This document shows, piece after piece, positions 16,686-24,531 of a stretch of DNA of 64,000 nt; position 1 is the stretch's first letter; each line of letters opens with the position of its first letter. Below the pieces are notes generated by a model that had not been told where the DNA came from, ran no database searches, and saw only the letters and a list, made by a program, of their open reading frames with translations. The stretch spans positions 62,001-126,000 of the forward strand of contig WGMS01000012.1 in NCBI GenBank assembly GCA_016124935.1. The letters run 5' to 3'. The position numbers were made by a program, and so were the translations under genes. This stretch comes from a bacterium (GTDB lineage Bacteria; Cyanobacteriota; Vampirovibrionia; Obscuribacterales; Obscuribacteraceae).

Positions 16686-18770
16686 CTACTTGAAGGCTAT
16701 CTCAAGGACTTGTATGCGCTTGTTGCCTTTATCTGCGATAAAGAGCAAGTTGTTGTCAGTGTCGATGCACAGATCCGCCGGACCGACAAACTGACCTGGA
16801 CCATGACCGAGTTCGCCAAAGCTATAGAGCCAATCTCCGGAAGAGGCGAAGACCTGGATACGATGGTTTAGAGAATCGAGCACATATATTCTGTCCTGTT
16901 TATCAACTGCCACCGCCCGCGGTACATTGAACATTCCTTTGCCCTTGCCTTTTTGACCGAAGCTGCGCAACAGGCTGCCTTTCTTGTTGAAAATCGAGAT
17001 CTGGCTGGTGCCATAGTCGACCACATAGATTCTGTTCAATCTATCGGTGGTGATACCGGAAGGGAGGTGAAAGGCTTCCTCTCCATGACCTTTATTTATC
17101 TCTCTCACCCAGATACCTACATCAGACTGGAAAACCTGCAGGGCTCTATTGTCCGCATCCGAGACATAAAGAAGTCCGGTGGAGTCTATGGCTAATCCCT
17201 GGAGACCGGAGCTTTTGCCTTTTATATTTTTGAACTCTTTGAGAAAGCAACCCTGATTGTCGAAGATTCTCACATAATGATCGCTGGAGTCGCAGATATA
17301 AATTCGACCTCTTTCATCGATATCCATCCCGCTCGGTTTGGTGAGCATTCCCCCTCCGGTGCTGGAATTGCTCAATTCCGGACGGAGTACCAGATTTGAT
17401 ATGAACCGGCCATCTTGAGAGAAAATCGATACTCGTCTTCTGGCTATATCTGCCACCACTATCCTGCCGGAACGGCATGCCACCACTGCAGGTTCTAGAA
17501 AAGCCTGCTCGTTGTTGACACGGTCTATAGTGAATTTGGGTCTTATCGGAGTGTAGGTCCCCGCCATGATTTCCTGGGAGCTCTTCACCGCCGAGTTGCC
17601 AGCGCGACGGGTCATGGAGCTATCTCTGTCGTCTCTGCGAAGCAGTCTTCTTCTCTGATTCTCCGGCGGTCTTGCTACCGGAGCAAGCCCTTTGTGAGAG
17701 CTCTCTTTCAAATTTCTTGCCAGATCAGAGAATCCGGCTGACTGAACCGTCTCTGTCATCTGTCTGTTTTCAAGCTCTTGTGCTTCGGGCGCATGCTCTA
17801 TCGCCGCCGGGTCATTGTTGAACTCTCCTGAAGATGTTGTTATAAGGCTTTCGTCTATTTGAAGATCCACCGAAGTTGCGAACATGTCTATCTCTTCCGA
17901 TTCGGGTCCGGGTCCGGACTCGGTGTTGCTTAATTCTCTTAGATCCGGGCAATTTTGAACTTCTCGCAAGAACTCCCTTACCGATCGGAAGCGATCCCTG
18001 GGCTTTTTTCTCAGGGTTCTCGAAACGACTGCGGAAAGTTCGTCGGAAATAGAAGGTTTGACTATGTGCAGCGGTGTCTCTTCCTGGGACATTATTTTGA
18101 CTATGGTGGCGGCGATACCGTCGCCGGTGAATGGCAACTCGCCCGATAGCGCCTCGTAGGAGACCACGCCGAGAGAAAAGATATCGGCTCGGTGATCTAC
18201 TTTTTTTGCGTTTTGCAGTTGCTCCGGCGAGACATAGGCAAGTGTCCCCAGCATGACACCGGTTTTGGTTATATTCGTTGCTTCCAGATCCGCGATGCGG
18301 GCTATGCCGAAATCGGTCAGCACCACCCGACCGTCATTCAATATAAAGATATTGTCCGGCTTGATGTCTCTATGAACCACGTTCAGGCTGTGCGCATAGG
18401 AAAGCCCCTCGGATACTTGCTTGAGCACGTTCCAGAAAACCTGGGGGCTGAGCTTGCCACCCTTGCGAGCCAGCTCCTGGCGAAGGCTTCTGCCTTCGAG
18501 AAATTCCATCACATAATAGTGGCTTTCCGTACTGTCCGAAACATCAAGCACCTTTACTATATTGGGATGGGTCAGTCGGCTTGCGGTTTCGGCTTCCCTG
18601 CTGAAGCGTTCGGTGAACTCTTTGTGCTTTTCTGGATCTACATTCTCGAGAATCAGTTGCTTGATCGCCACGGTTTTCTCGTTGCGGGTATCCAGCGCTC
18701 TATAGACGATGCCCATACCGCCCCGTCCGATCTCGGCCTGGATCTGGTAGTATCCGAACCCGTCTGCCAT
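16686..18770 (-). CDS. Ser/Thr protein kinase with C-terminal six-blade NHL propeller
   Basis: 694 residues. The Hanks-type kinase domain covers residues 7-270: glycine loop IGRGGMGIVY, Lys37 in VAIKQL, catalytic Asp135 in HRDIKPDN and DFG at 153-155, with an APE-like YVSPEQL. A Ser/Glu/Arg-rich linker (about 280-410) has no hydrophobic stretch. Residues about 420-694 contain six NHL repeats (for example PSGMDIDERGRIYICD and PRAVAVDKQDRIYVLD), enough for a closed beta-propeller. In mycobacterial PknD the NHL sensor is outside a membrane helix; here no helix separates the parts, so the whole protein should be cytoplasmic. FHA (6 bases upstream) and PP2C genes precede it in the same operon. Confidence 0.95.
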   Translation of the reverse strand: MADGFGYYQIQAEIGRGGMGIVYRALDTRNEKTVAIKQLILENVDPEKHKEFTERFSREAETASRLTHPNIVKVLDVSDSTESHYYVMEFLEGRSLRQELARKGGKLSPQVFWNVLKQVSEGLSYAHSLNVVHRDIKPDNIFILNDGRVVLTDFGIARIADLEATNITKTGVMLGTLAYVSPEQLQNAKKVDHRADIFSLGVVSYEALSGELPFTGDGIAATIVKIMSQEETPLHIVKPSISDELSAVVSRTLRKKPRDRFRSVREFLREVQNCPDLRELSNTESGPGPESEEIDMFATSVDLQIDESLITTSSGEFNNDPAAIEHAPEAQELENRQMTETVQSAGFSDLARNLKESSHKGLAPVARPPENQRRRLLRRDDRDSSMTRRAGNSAVKSSQEIMAGTYTPIRPKFTIDRVNNEQAFLEPAVVACRSGRIVVADIARRRVSIFSQDGRFISNLVLRPELSNSSTGGGMLTKPSGMDIDERGRIYICDSSDHYVRIFDNQGCFLKEFKNIKGKSSGLQGLAIDSTGLLYVSDADNRALQVFQSDVGIWVREINKGHGEEAFHLPSGITTDRLNRIYVVDYGTSQISIFNKKGSLLRSFGQKGKGKGMFNVPRAVAVDKQDRIYVLDSLNHRIQVFASSGDWLYSFGELGHGPGQFVGPADLCIDTDNNLLFIADKGNKRIQVLEIAFK

Positions 18771-18776
18771 CTGGCT

Positions 18777-19118
18777 TTATTCCGTAATGAAAATAAGCTC
18801 TGTCTTCCCAAAGGTAAGCTTATCGCCGGGGCTGATCTGTCTGCGCTCCGAGAGCAGCTCTCCGTTTATCATAGTGCCGTTAGTAGAGCCCAGATCCTCT
18901 ACCCAGTAAGAGCCTTGCATTTGCAAAACCCAGGCGTGGTGCCTGGATATATAATGATCGTTGGTGATCGGAATGTTGTTTGTCTGATCGCGCCCGATTT
19001 TAGATACGGACTGATTCAAAGGAAAACGCTCGTTCGTAAGTTTATTGAGCAGGAACGCCGGTTTTACCGGGATAGAATTGGAATTGTCCATTTGCTCTTG
19101 GTTGTGCATTGGTTCCAT
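18777..19118 (-). CDS. FHA-domain phosphothreonine-binding protein
   Basis: 113 residues made almost entirely of one forkhead-associated domain (about 25-113). The phosphothreonine-binding signature is complete: IGRDQTNNIPI, SRHHA and GSTNGTMING. A 20-residue Gln/Asn-rich N-terminus could carry a Thr or Ser target. It lies 6 bases before the kinase gene and 76 bases after the PP2C gene. It is probably the kinase's partner or substrate, reading its phosphorylation state, as in FHA-kinase pairs elsewhere. ATG 19118 is used; a second Met is at residue 4. Confidence 0.93.
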   Translation of the reverse strand: MEPMHNQEQMDNSNSIPVKPAFLLNKLTNERFPLNQSVSKIGRDQTNNIPITNDHYISRHHAWVLQMQGSYWVEDLGSTNGTMINGELLSERRQISPGDKLTFGKTELIFITE

Positions 19119-19194
19119 TATTCTTTCTTCCCTGGCCCGACTCTGTCAGTGATCCGAATTCAACTAGTAGGGGTCGAGAGCTAGCAATTTATGG

Positions 19195-19959
19195 CTAGTT
19201 GCTGGAGCCGTTGGAATTATCTTCCTGGTACTTGATTACCACCACCGTCACGTTGTCGGGGGCTCCACCATCGATGGTCTGTTTGACCAGCTCTTCGCAC
19301 ACATCGTCCGGATCTTCGCCTTTGGTTATGACTTCGCTGATCTGTTCATCGCGAAGAACCGTGGGCAAGCCATCTGAGCAAAGTACAATCCAGTCCTGGG
19401 GACGAAGTTCTACCGGAGTATGGTCGACTTCCACTTTTTCTTCGTGGCCGAGGCAACGGGTGATTAAGTTTTTATAAGGGTTTATTCTTGCTTGCTCTTC
19501 GGTAAGGCGACCGGCACGAACCATCTCTTGAACGACCGAATGATCGTTGGTTACTAAGTGATGCTTGCCGTCTCTGACCAGATAGGCTCGGGAATCTCCC
19601 ACATGGGCGATCATCAGAGCGCTGTTGTCGCTTTGAACAGCTACCACCACCGTGGTGCCCATACCGCGCACCGTGGCGTCTTCTTCCGCTTCATTCCAGA
19701 CATTCTGGTTAGCCATGGTCACGGCTTTATCAAGCCACTCTTGAATGGCGTCACTGGAGTCGGTCTGGGGTGGAGACTCTTTCCAGTGTTTCTCGATGGC
19801 TTCCACAGCCAGTTTACTGGCGCGAGAGCCGCCTACGGCGCCTCCCATTCCGTCTGCAACAGCGAAGACTCGCTGATCCGGACTCATCCAGAAGTTATCT
19901 TCATTTCTCTGACGCTGACATCCGGCATCAGTTCGTGCAGCAGCACGCCACTTTAGCAT
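19195..19959 (-). CDS. PP2C-type Ser/Thr protein phosphatase
   Basis: 254-residue soluble PPM phosphatase of the PrpC/Stp type. Metal and catalytic motifs are present: DAGCQRQRNEDNF (about 9-21), FAVADGMGG (about 32-40), HVGDSRAYLV, VLCSDGLPTVL and GAPDNVTVVVI. It should remove phosphates placed by the kinase two genes downstream. ATG 19959 is 3 bases beyond the ubiB-like stop, and its ribosome-binding site (GGAG) overlaps that stop, indicating coupling. No membrane segment is seen. Confidence 0.95.
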   Translation of the reverse strand: MLKWRAAARTDAGCQRQRNEDNFWMSPDQRVFAVADGMGGAVGGSRASKLAVEAIEKHWKESPPQTDSSDAIQEWLDKAVTMANQNVWNEAEEDATVRGMGTTVVVAVQSDNSALMIAHVGDSRAYLVRDGKHHLVTNDHSVVQEMVRAGRLTEEQARINPYKNLITRCLGHEEKVEVDHTPVELRPQDWIVLCSDGLPTVLRDEQISEVITKGEDPDDVCEELVKQTIDGGAPDNVTVVVIKYQEDNSNGSSN

Positions 19960-19962
19960 CGT

Positions 19963-22002
19963 TTATCTCCGTAGCCTCCTCGCGGATTCCTTCTTGGCAG
20001 ACTCGCCTAATAGTCTATTAGATCTTACGAGGTGTCGTATTATTTTTGCCACCATTACAACATTTCCAATCAAGAAATATTTTGCGAATGGCTCAATTAT
20101 AGGAATCATAGATGCCCCGAGGAACAAAGCGGCAAAAGATAAGAACCAAACAGTCTGCACTAACAAATTTACTCTATTTCTATGCTCGTTCTTTAAGTCT
20201 TCCTCCAAATCGTAAACTCTGCCTTTCAGAACAGCCACTTCAGCAAGCACTTCTTGATAAGACTGCTTGCTGACCAGGGAGCCCGAATCCTCGTCCAGGA
20301 ACGCTCCCTGGGGATCGACTTCCCCTTTGCTACTTTGACTTTCGAGAAATTTCAGGCCCTTCTTGGCATTGCCGGACTTAACAAGTTTTTGCCAGAGAGA
20401 TTTTATTGACATCTGGGAGTCCGAGCTCATCATCTTGAGAACCTGGACCGCTTGTTCCGGTCTTTCCATAATCCAGCGTTTCAGTGAAGGCTTGGCCGCT
20501 TCGACGAAAGAGAAGTTCGGATGCAGGGTGCGAGCCACGCCCTCCAGGGCCGTGCCTGTTCTCATAAGATAGGCGAGGGTCGGCGGCATGCGCAGACATT
20601 TTTGTCCCGCTATCTCATCCACATCGTCCTCGATGCTGGTGAAGTCGATCTCTTTTATACCTTTGCCTGCGTAATAATCGATGAAAGGGGTGAGAGCCCG
20701 TTTGAGAGGTTCCGTATTGCTGTCCGGCCGCACGATGTCGAGTACGGTCAGATGTTTGATCAATTCGTCGATGTCCTTTTTTATCACCGCGGCTATGCAG
20801 CCGGTGATGGCACTGCGCTGGCTCTCTGTGATTTTGCCGATCATGCCGAAATCGTAGATGACCAGGTTTCCATGGAGATCGATAGCCAGGTTGCCGGCGT
20901 GGGGGTCGGCGTGGAAGAAGCCGTGCAGGAGAACCTGATCTAAATATGCTGCTACCAGCTTGTTGCCGATGCTGGTCAGGTCAAGACCGGAGTTTCTCAA
21001 TTCTTCTATCTTGTCGACTTTGATGCCCGGGATGTATTCGAGGGTGAGCACTCGTTTGCCTGTATATTTCCATATCACCCTCGGAACCCGGATGTCAGGA
21101 TTGTCCTTGAGAATCTGTCTTATACGATCAGCATTTTTGCCTTCTTGCAGATAATTGATCTCAGAGAAAAGATTGCGCCCGAATTCGTCCGATAATTTGA
21201 GCCAGTTCTCCCATTCGCTGCCTGGTTTCAAAGTGGTTCCCAGTCGAGTGACCAGTCTCATGTAGCCGAGATCCTGATAAAAACGGGATGCTAAATTCGG
21301 TCTCTGCACTTTGACCACTACCCGGCGACCATCTTTAAGCAGAGCCCGGTGCACCTGGCCGATACTGGCTGATGCTATAGGCTTATCGTCGAAACTGGAA
21401 AAGAGCTCTGAAGGCGGACTGCCCAGATCTCTTTCGATAATCTCTTTGGCCTGGACGACGCTGAATGGCGGAACCTTATCTTGAAGGTAGGCCAGTTCAT
21501 CGGCCATCTCCGGAGAGAGGATGTCTCGTCGCACCGACAGGAACTGACCGAGCTTGATAAAGGTCGGACCGAGCTCCAGAAGGGTCTCTCTCAGTCGTCG
21601 TGCCTGGCGCTTCCGTTTGTCGGAAGCTGACAACTCCTGGTTGCCAATTTTTTCGCCCAGAGAATACTTCTCGGAGATAGACGCTGCGGCAAAGGCTGTT
21701 ATGGTGCGGGCGACCTGGAAAAATCTCTCGTCCTTGAGAATTTCGTTGGGGCGGACTGTTTTGTCTGCTATCTTGGGATCGTAGACATAGTCAGAGCTTG
21801 CGTCGCTTTTCTTTCTCGACTGAGAGCCTTTTCTGGCGCTGGTTTTAGTCGTTTTGCTAGGTTTAGCGGTCCTGGTGGATTTAGTTGTACCGGTTTCCGT
21901 CTTATCCCGGTCGTTCTCTTTCTTGAGGTTTACCACTGTCTTTTCCGAGCCCTTGTCGGAGTCGAGCGCGTCCTTGCTTCGGTCGGATGCAGAAGAATTC
22001 AT
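19963..22002 (-). CDS. ABC1/UbiB/ADCK-family atypical kinase
   Basis: 679 residues. A Lys/Thr/Ser-rich, strongly basic N-terminal extension (about 1-65) precedes the ABC1 domain. Family motifs are present: the KxGQ motif in LGPTFIKLGQFLSVRRD, the A-rich loop ASIGQVHRA, a VVVKVQRP Lys, FHADPHAGN and IYDFGMIG. One or two hydrophobic helices near the C-terminus (about 620-665) anchor it in the membrane. UbiB relatives support quinone biosynthesis or lipid transport; the direct substrate is unsettled. In cyanobacteria and plastids these are ABC1K proteins. Second gene of the signalling operon, 41 bases after the coiled-coil gene. The basic tail is unusual. Confidence 0.92.
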   Translation of the reverse strand: MNSSASDRSKDALDSDKGSEKTVVNLKKENDRDKTETGTTKSTRTAKPSKTTKTSARKGSQSRKKSDASSDYVYDPKIADKTVRPNEILKDERFFQVARTITAFAAASISEKYSLGEKIGNQELSASDKRKRQARRLRETLLELGPTFIKLGQFLSVRRDILSPEMADELAYLQDKVPPFSVVQAKEIIERDLGSPPSELFSSFDDKPIASASIGQVHRALLKDGRRVVVKVQRPNLASRFYQDLGYMRLVTRLGTTLKPGSEWENWLKLSDEFGRNLFSEINYLQEGKNADRIRQILKDNPDIRVPRVIWKYTGKRVLTLEYIPGIKVDKIEELRNSGLDLTSIGNKLVAAYLDQVLLHGFFHADPHAGNLAIDLHGNLVIYDFGMIGKITESQRSAITGCIAAVIKKDIDELIKHLTVLDIVRPDSNTEPLKRALTPFIDYYAGKGIKEIDFTSIEDDVDEIAGQKCLRMPPTLAYLMRTGTALEGVARTLHPNFSFVEAAKPSLKRWIMERPEQAVQVLKMMSSDSQMSIKSLWQKLVKSGNAKKGLKFLESQSSKGEVDPQGAFLDEDSGSLVSKQSYQEVLAEVAVLKGRVYDLEEDLKNEHRNRVNLLVQTVWFLSFAALFLGASMIPIIEPFAKYFLIGNVVMVAKIIRHLVRSNRLLGESAKKESARRLRR

Positions 22003-22043
22003 AGAGGTGGGCTACTCGACAGTGGGCTGAGCGAAATTGGAGA

Positions 22044-22406
22044 CTAGACCGAAGCTTTCATTTGCTTCAGTTCGGCAATCTCCGCTCTCAAAGTGGCTAT
22101 TTCTGCTCTCAATTCGTTTATTTCGGTGGAGTCGCCCAGGGCGCCCAGAGAAAAGTCTGCAACCTGTCTTCTGATCTTTTCTCTTACCTGGCTCTCCAGA
22201 ATTTCGGAGCGCTGCCAGACATGCTGGGATACTTCGTTGGCGACTTCTTTGACTTTGTCCTTGGTCTCCGAGACCTTTTCGGAGCCGGAGGACTTGTATT
22301 CGGTCGCTCTGGCGGTGAGGGCGTCAACGCAGTCTTCGACGCGCTCCCGACCTACTTCCACTGCTGCTTTAGCCAGAAAGAAGATTTTTATCAGCGGCCT
22401 GATCAC
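22044..22406 (-). CDS. Small helical coiled-coil protein, function unknown
   Basis: 120 residues from GTG 22406, with an ideal GGAGGT ribosome-binding site 7 bases before. The N-terminus (RPLIKIFFLAKAAVEVG) is mildly hydrophobic. The middle is a charged amphipathic helix resembling YtxH/apolipoprotein-like proteins (KVSETKDKVKEVANEVS). The end is a heptad coiled coil (INELRAEIATLRAEIAELKQ). No known enzyme domain. First gene of the seven-gene operon and directly behind a strong promoter. It may be a membrane-surface or oligomerisation factor for the UbiB-like protein; this is only inferred from position. Confidence 0.7.
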   Translation of the reverse strand: MIRPLIKIFFLAKAAVEVGRERVEDCVDALTARATEYKSSGSEKVSETKDKVKEVANEVSQHVWQRSEILESQVREKIRRQVADFSLGALGDSTEINELRAEIATLRAEIAELKQMKASV

Positions 22407-22488
22407 AGTGCTACCTCCATTTAAAATTGACGGTTGAAACTAGACCCTTGGAAATTGTCGTAGTTTCATTTTGAAAGCCTGATCATTC

Positions 22489-22516
22489 ATAATCAGCTAT
22501 CAAAATCGGCTGTCAA
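22489..22516 (-). promoter_or_regulatory. Putative sigma70 promoter of the signalling operon
   Basis: On the minus strand a consensus -35 TTGACA (22511-22516) is followed after 16 bases by GATTAT (22489-22494). The transcript would start near 22483, about 77 bases before GTG 22406. It is the only strong promoter I see before the seven co-directional genes down to 14904. Confidence 0.5.
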
Positions 22517-22666
22517 CCTAGACAATACAGCCAAAACTGTTGGATGATTATACACTAGAGATAGCGGTAATAGGCATTGCTTATCTATCCAGATTGCAGT
22601 CTGTAACGCAATTTTGCATTGGCCGTGACTGCTTTTCTGGGAATTTCTAAAGAAAAGGTGATAAAG

Positions 22667-23662
22667 ATGGTGGCACACAATATAAAACCCTCTCTGGCTC
22701 ACAAGGGTACCGATTTAGAGACCAGCGGCACTAGAGAATTTCCGGAGAAAAGAATAGATGCCGTCTCGTTGATCTACGTGCCGCTCCATCTTGGTGGACC
22801 GCACAAGGGCACAGGTATGGGTCCGGCTGCGATAAGAGTGCAGGAGCTTGCTGAGCGAATCGGGAAGCTTGGATTCAAAGTGGCCTCGGAGAAGGAGATC
22901 AATATTCCCCATTCCGTATGCTGGTGGGATCAAAACTCCACCGCTAAGTGCGTGCCAGAAATTACCGAAGTAAGCTTGCAAGTAGCCGAAGCGGTAGAGT
23001 CGGCCATGGATGCCGACACGATTCCTATCACTATAGGTGGTGACCATTCTCTGGCTATCGGAAGTATTGCCGGGGTGTCCAACTATTACCGAAAGCGCAG
23101 CGAAGAGTTCGGTCTGGTTTGGTTCGATGCCCATGGTGACATAAACACACCCGATACTTCTTCCAGTGGAAATGTTCATGGAATGCCGCTGGCTGTCTCT
23201 CTGGGACACGGTGACAAGCGCCTTACGGAACTGTTAGGCTACACGCCGAAGGTCAAGCCCAATCGCTCTGTTCTGATAGGAATCAGAGACCTCGATCAGC
23301 CGGAGCGCGACATCATCAACCAGTCCGGGATAACCCCTTTCACCATTCGAGATATCGATCACCTGGGTCTTGGACGAGTCACCGATCTTGCTCTGGGTGC
23401 CATGGGGCATGATGTTTCCGGGCTTCATCTCTCCTTCGATATCGATGTAATCGATCCCGATACTGCGCCTGGTGTCAGCACCGCCGCTCGTGGCGGCTTG
23501 AACTATAGAGAGAGTCATCTGGCGCTCACCCTTCTGGCCGAGTCCCAGATGCTTCGTTCCATAGATATAGTCGAACTCAACCCTGCTTTCGATATAAGGA
23601 ATAAAACGGCTGAACTGGCTGTGGAGCTGGTGCTCTCCTGTCTCGGCAAGCGTATTCTATAA
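22667..23662 (+). CDS. Arginase/agmatinase-family ureohydrolase
   Basis: 331 residues from ATG 22667, chosen because AAGGTG lies 7 bases before; the open frame begins earlier at a TTG. The binuclear Mn-binding motifs of the family are present: GGDHSLAIGS, WFDAHGDIN and SFDIDVIDPDTAPG. The GGLNYRES segment and the C-terminal ELNPAFD are typical of arginases (RocF-type). Arginase makes ornithine and urea from arginine. No urease or other arginine genes are nearby. Agmatinase or formimidoylglutamase activity cannot be excluded. Divergent from the signalling operon. Confidence 0.93.
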   Translation: MVAHNIKPSLAHKGTDLETSGTREFPEKRIDAVSLIYVPLHLGGPHKGTGMGPAAIRVQELAERIGKLGFKVASEKEINIPHSVCWWDQNSTAKCVPEITEVSLQVAEAVESAMDADTIPITIGGDHSLAIGSIAGVSNYYRKRSEEFGLVWFDAHGDINTPDTSSSGNVHGMPLAVSLGHGDKRLTELLGYTPKVKPNRSVLIGIRDLDQPERDIINQSGITPFTIRDIDHLGLGRVTDLALGAMGHDVSGLHLSFDIDVIDPDTAPGVSTAARGGLNYRESHLALTLLAESQMLRSIDIVELNPAFDIRNKTAELAVELVLSCLGKRIL

Positions 23663-23710
23663 AGCTGTCTGTCGAGCGCGTATATGCGTCGGATATCCAC
23701 GAGGGCTGGC

Positions 23711-23739
23711 TGGACACCATGCAAATGTTGTACTATACT
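23711..23739 (+). promoter_or_regulatory. Sigma70-type promoter of lexA
   Basis: TGGACA (23711-23716) and TATACT (23734-23739) are separated by exactly 17 bases. The expected start point (about 23745-23747) leaves a leader of roughly 45 bases before ATG 23790. This also argues against the upstream ATG at 23745 as the protein start. Confidence 0.6.
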
Positions 23740-23751
23740 TACGTATGTGTA
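23734..23751. promoter_or_regulatory. Imperfect palindrome over the lexA promoter, candidate LexA box
   Basis: TATACTTACGTATGTGTA is a dyad with 14 of 18 positions symmetric, centred on TACGTA. It covers the -10 element and the start point of the lexA promoter, the usual place for autorepression. It does not match the E. coli, Bacillus or alphaproteobacterial LexA boxes that I know, so the assignment is an inference from position and symmetry. Confidence 0.45.
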
Positions 23752-23789
23752 CCCGGGTTATCCCTTGCATCGAGCTAACAGAAACCTTT

Positions 23790-24491
23790 ATGAAAGCACT
23801 TCCACCCAGGCAGCAGGACGTTTTGAACGCTATAGTCGAGCTGACCGATAAACAAGGTTATCCGCCATCTCTTGCCGAGTTGGCCAAAGCCCTCGGTTTG
23901 AAAAATCGAATGACTGTTCACCAGCATGTCAAAGCATTAAAGGATAAAGGATTGGTCAACTGGGAATCCGGGCTGAATCGTTCTTTGACCCTTCTCGAGG
24001 AAGGCTTGAAGCATGTAACCATCGAATACTCGAATGATCATTTCATCGGTGGGCAAGACAATTCCAGTTCGACAATGAATTCAGCCTTCGAAGAGGATGG
24101 GTCCGGGTCGGTCCAGAGAGGTCTTCCCTTCCGGGGTCGCATCGCCGCCGGGCGCCCGATAGATGCGATTGAATCGCCAGAGTATCTCGACCTCGAAGGC
24201 GACTATACCGCCAGTGGTTGCTACGCCTTAGAAGTTAGAGGCGAATCTATGATCGAAGATGGGATTTATGAAGGCGATATGGTTATTATCAAGCCAAATC
24301 CCTCTCCACTCAATGGTGACATTGTGGTGGCATTGCTTGAAGATGGAACTGCCACTTTGAAGCGGTTCTTCAAGGAAAATGGACGGTTTCGTCTGCAGCC
24401 GGCCAACTCCTCCATGGAGCCTATCTTTGTGGATGCTCGAGAAGATTTAAAAATTCAAGGCACTGTTGTTGGGTTGTTCCGCAGAATGTAG
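23790..24491 (+). CDS. lexA: LexA repressor, SOS regulator
   Basis: 233 residues from ATG 23790; MKALPPRQQDVLNAI aligns with the classic LexA N-terminus, so the ATG at 23745 is rejected. The winged-helix DNA-binding domain (about 1-65) has the recognition-helix region NRMTVHQHVKALKDKG. The self-cleavage site is Ala120-Gly121 in RIAAGRPI. The Ser-Lys dyad is Ser153 (RGESM) and Lys191 (ATLKRFF), so it should be competent for RecA-stimulated autocleavage. An acidic, Ser-rich linker of about 40 residues separates the domains. The gene has its own promoter with an overlapping palindrome and is convergent with rqcH. Confidence 0.96.
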   Translation: MKALPPRQQDVLNAIVELTDKQGYPPSLAELAKALGLKNRMTVHQHVKALKDKGLVNWESGLNRSLTLLEEGLKHVTIEYSNDHFIGGQDNSSSTMNSAFEEDGSGSVQRGLPFRGRIAAGRPIDAIESPEYLDLEGDYTASGCYALEVRGESMIEDGIYEGDMVIIKPNPSPLNGDIVVALLEDGTATLKRFFKENGRFRLQPANSSMEPIFVDAREDLKIQGTVVGLFRRM

Positions 24492-24531
24492 TTGCAGAAA
24501 TCGTTCTTCCTTAAAGGGCTCGAGCTGAATA

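Noticed and set aside
18192-19184. 330-codon frame opposite the kinase and FHA genes
   Set aside because: Kinase and FHA motifs on the other strand are complete; this frame shows no domain and no ribosome-binding site.
23745-23789. Upstream ATG as lexA start
   Set aside because: It coincides with the predicted transcript start and adds 15 residues not found in LexA; MKALPPRQQ at 23790 is the family start.
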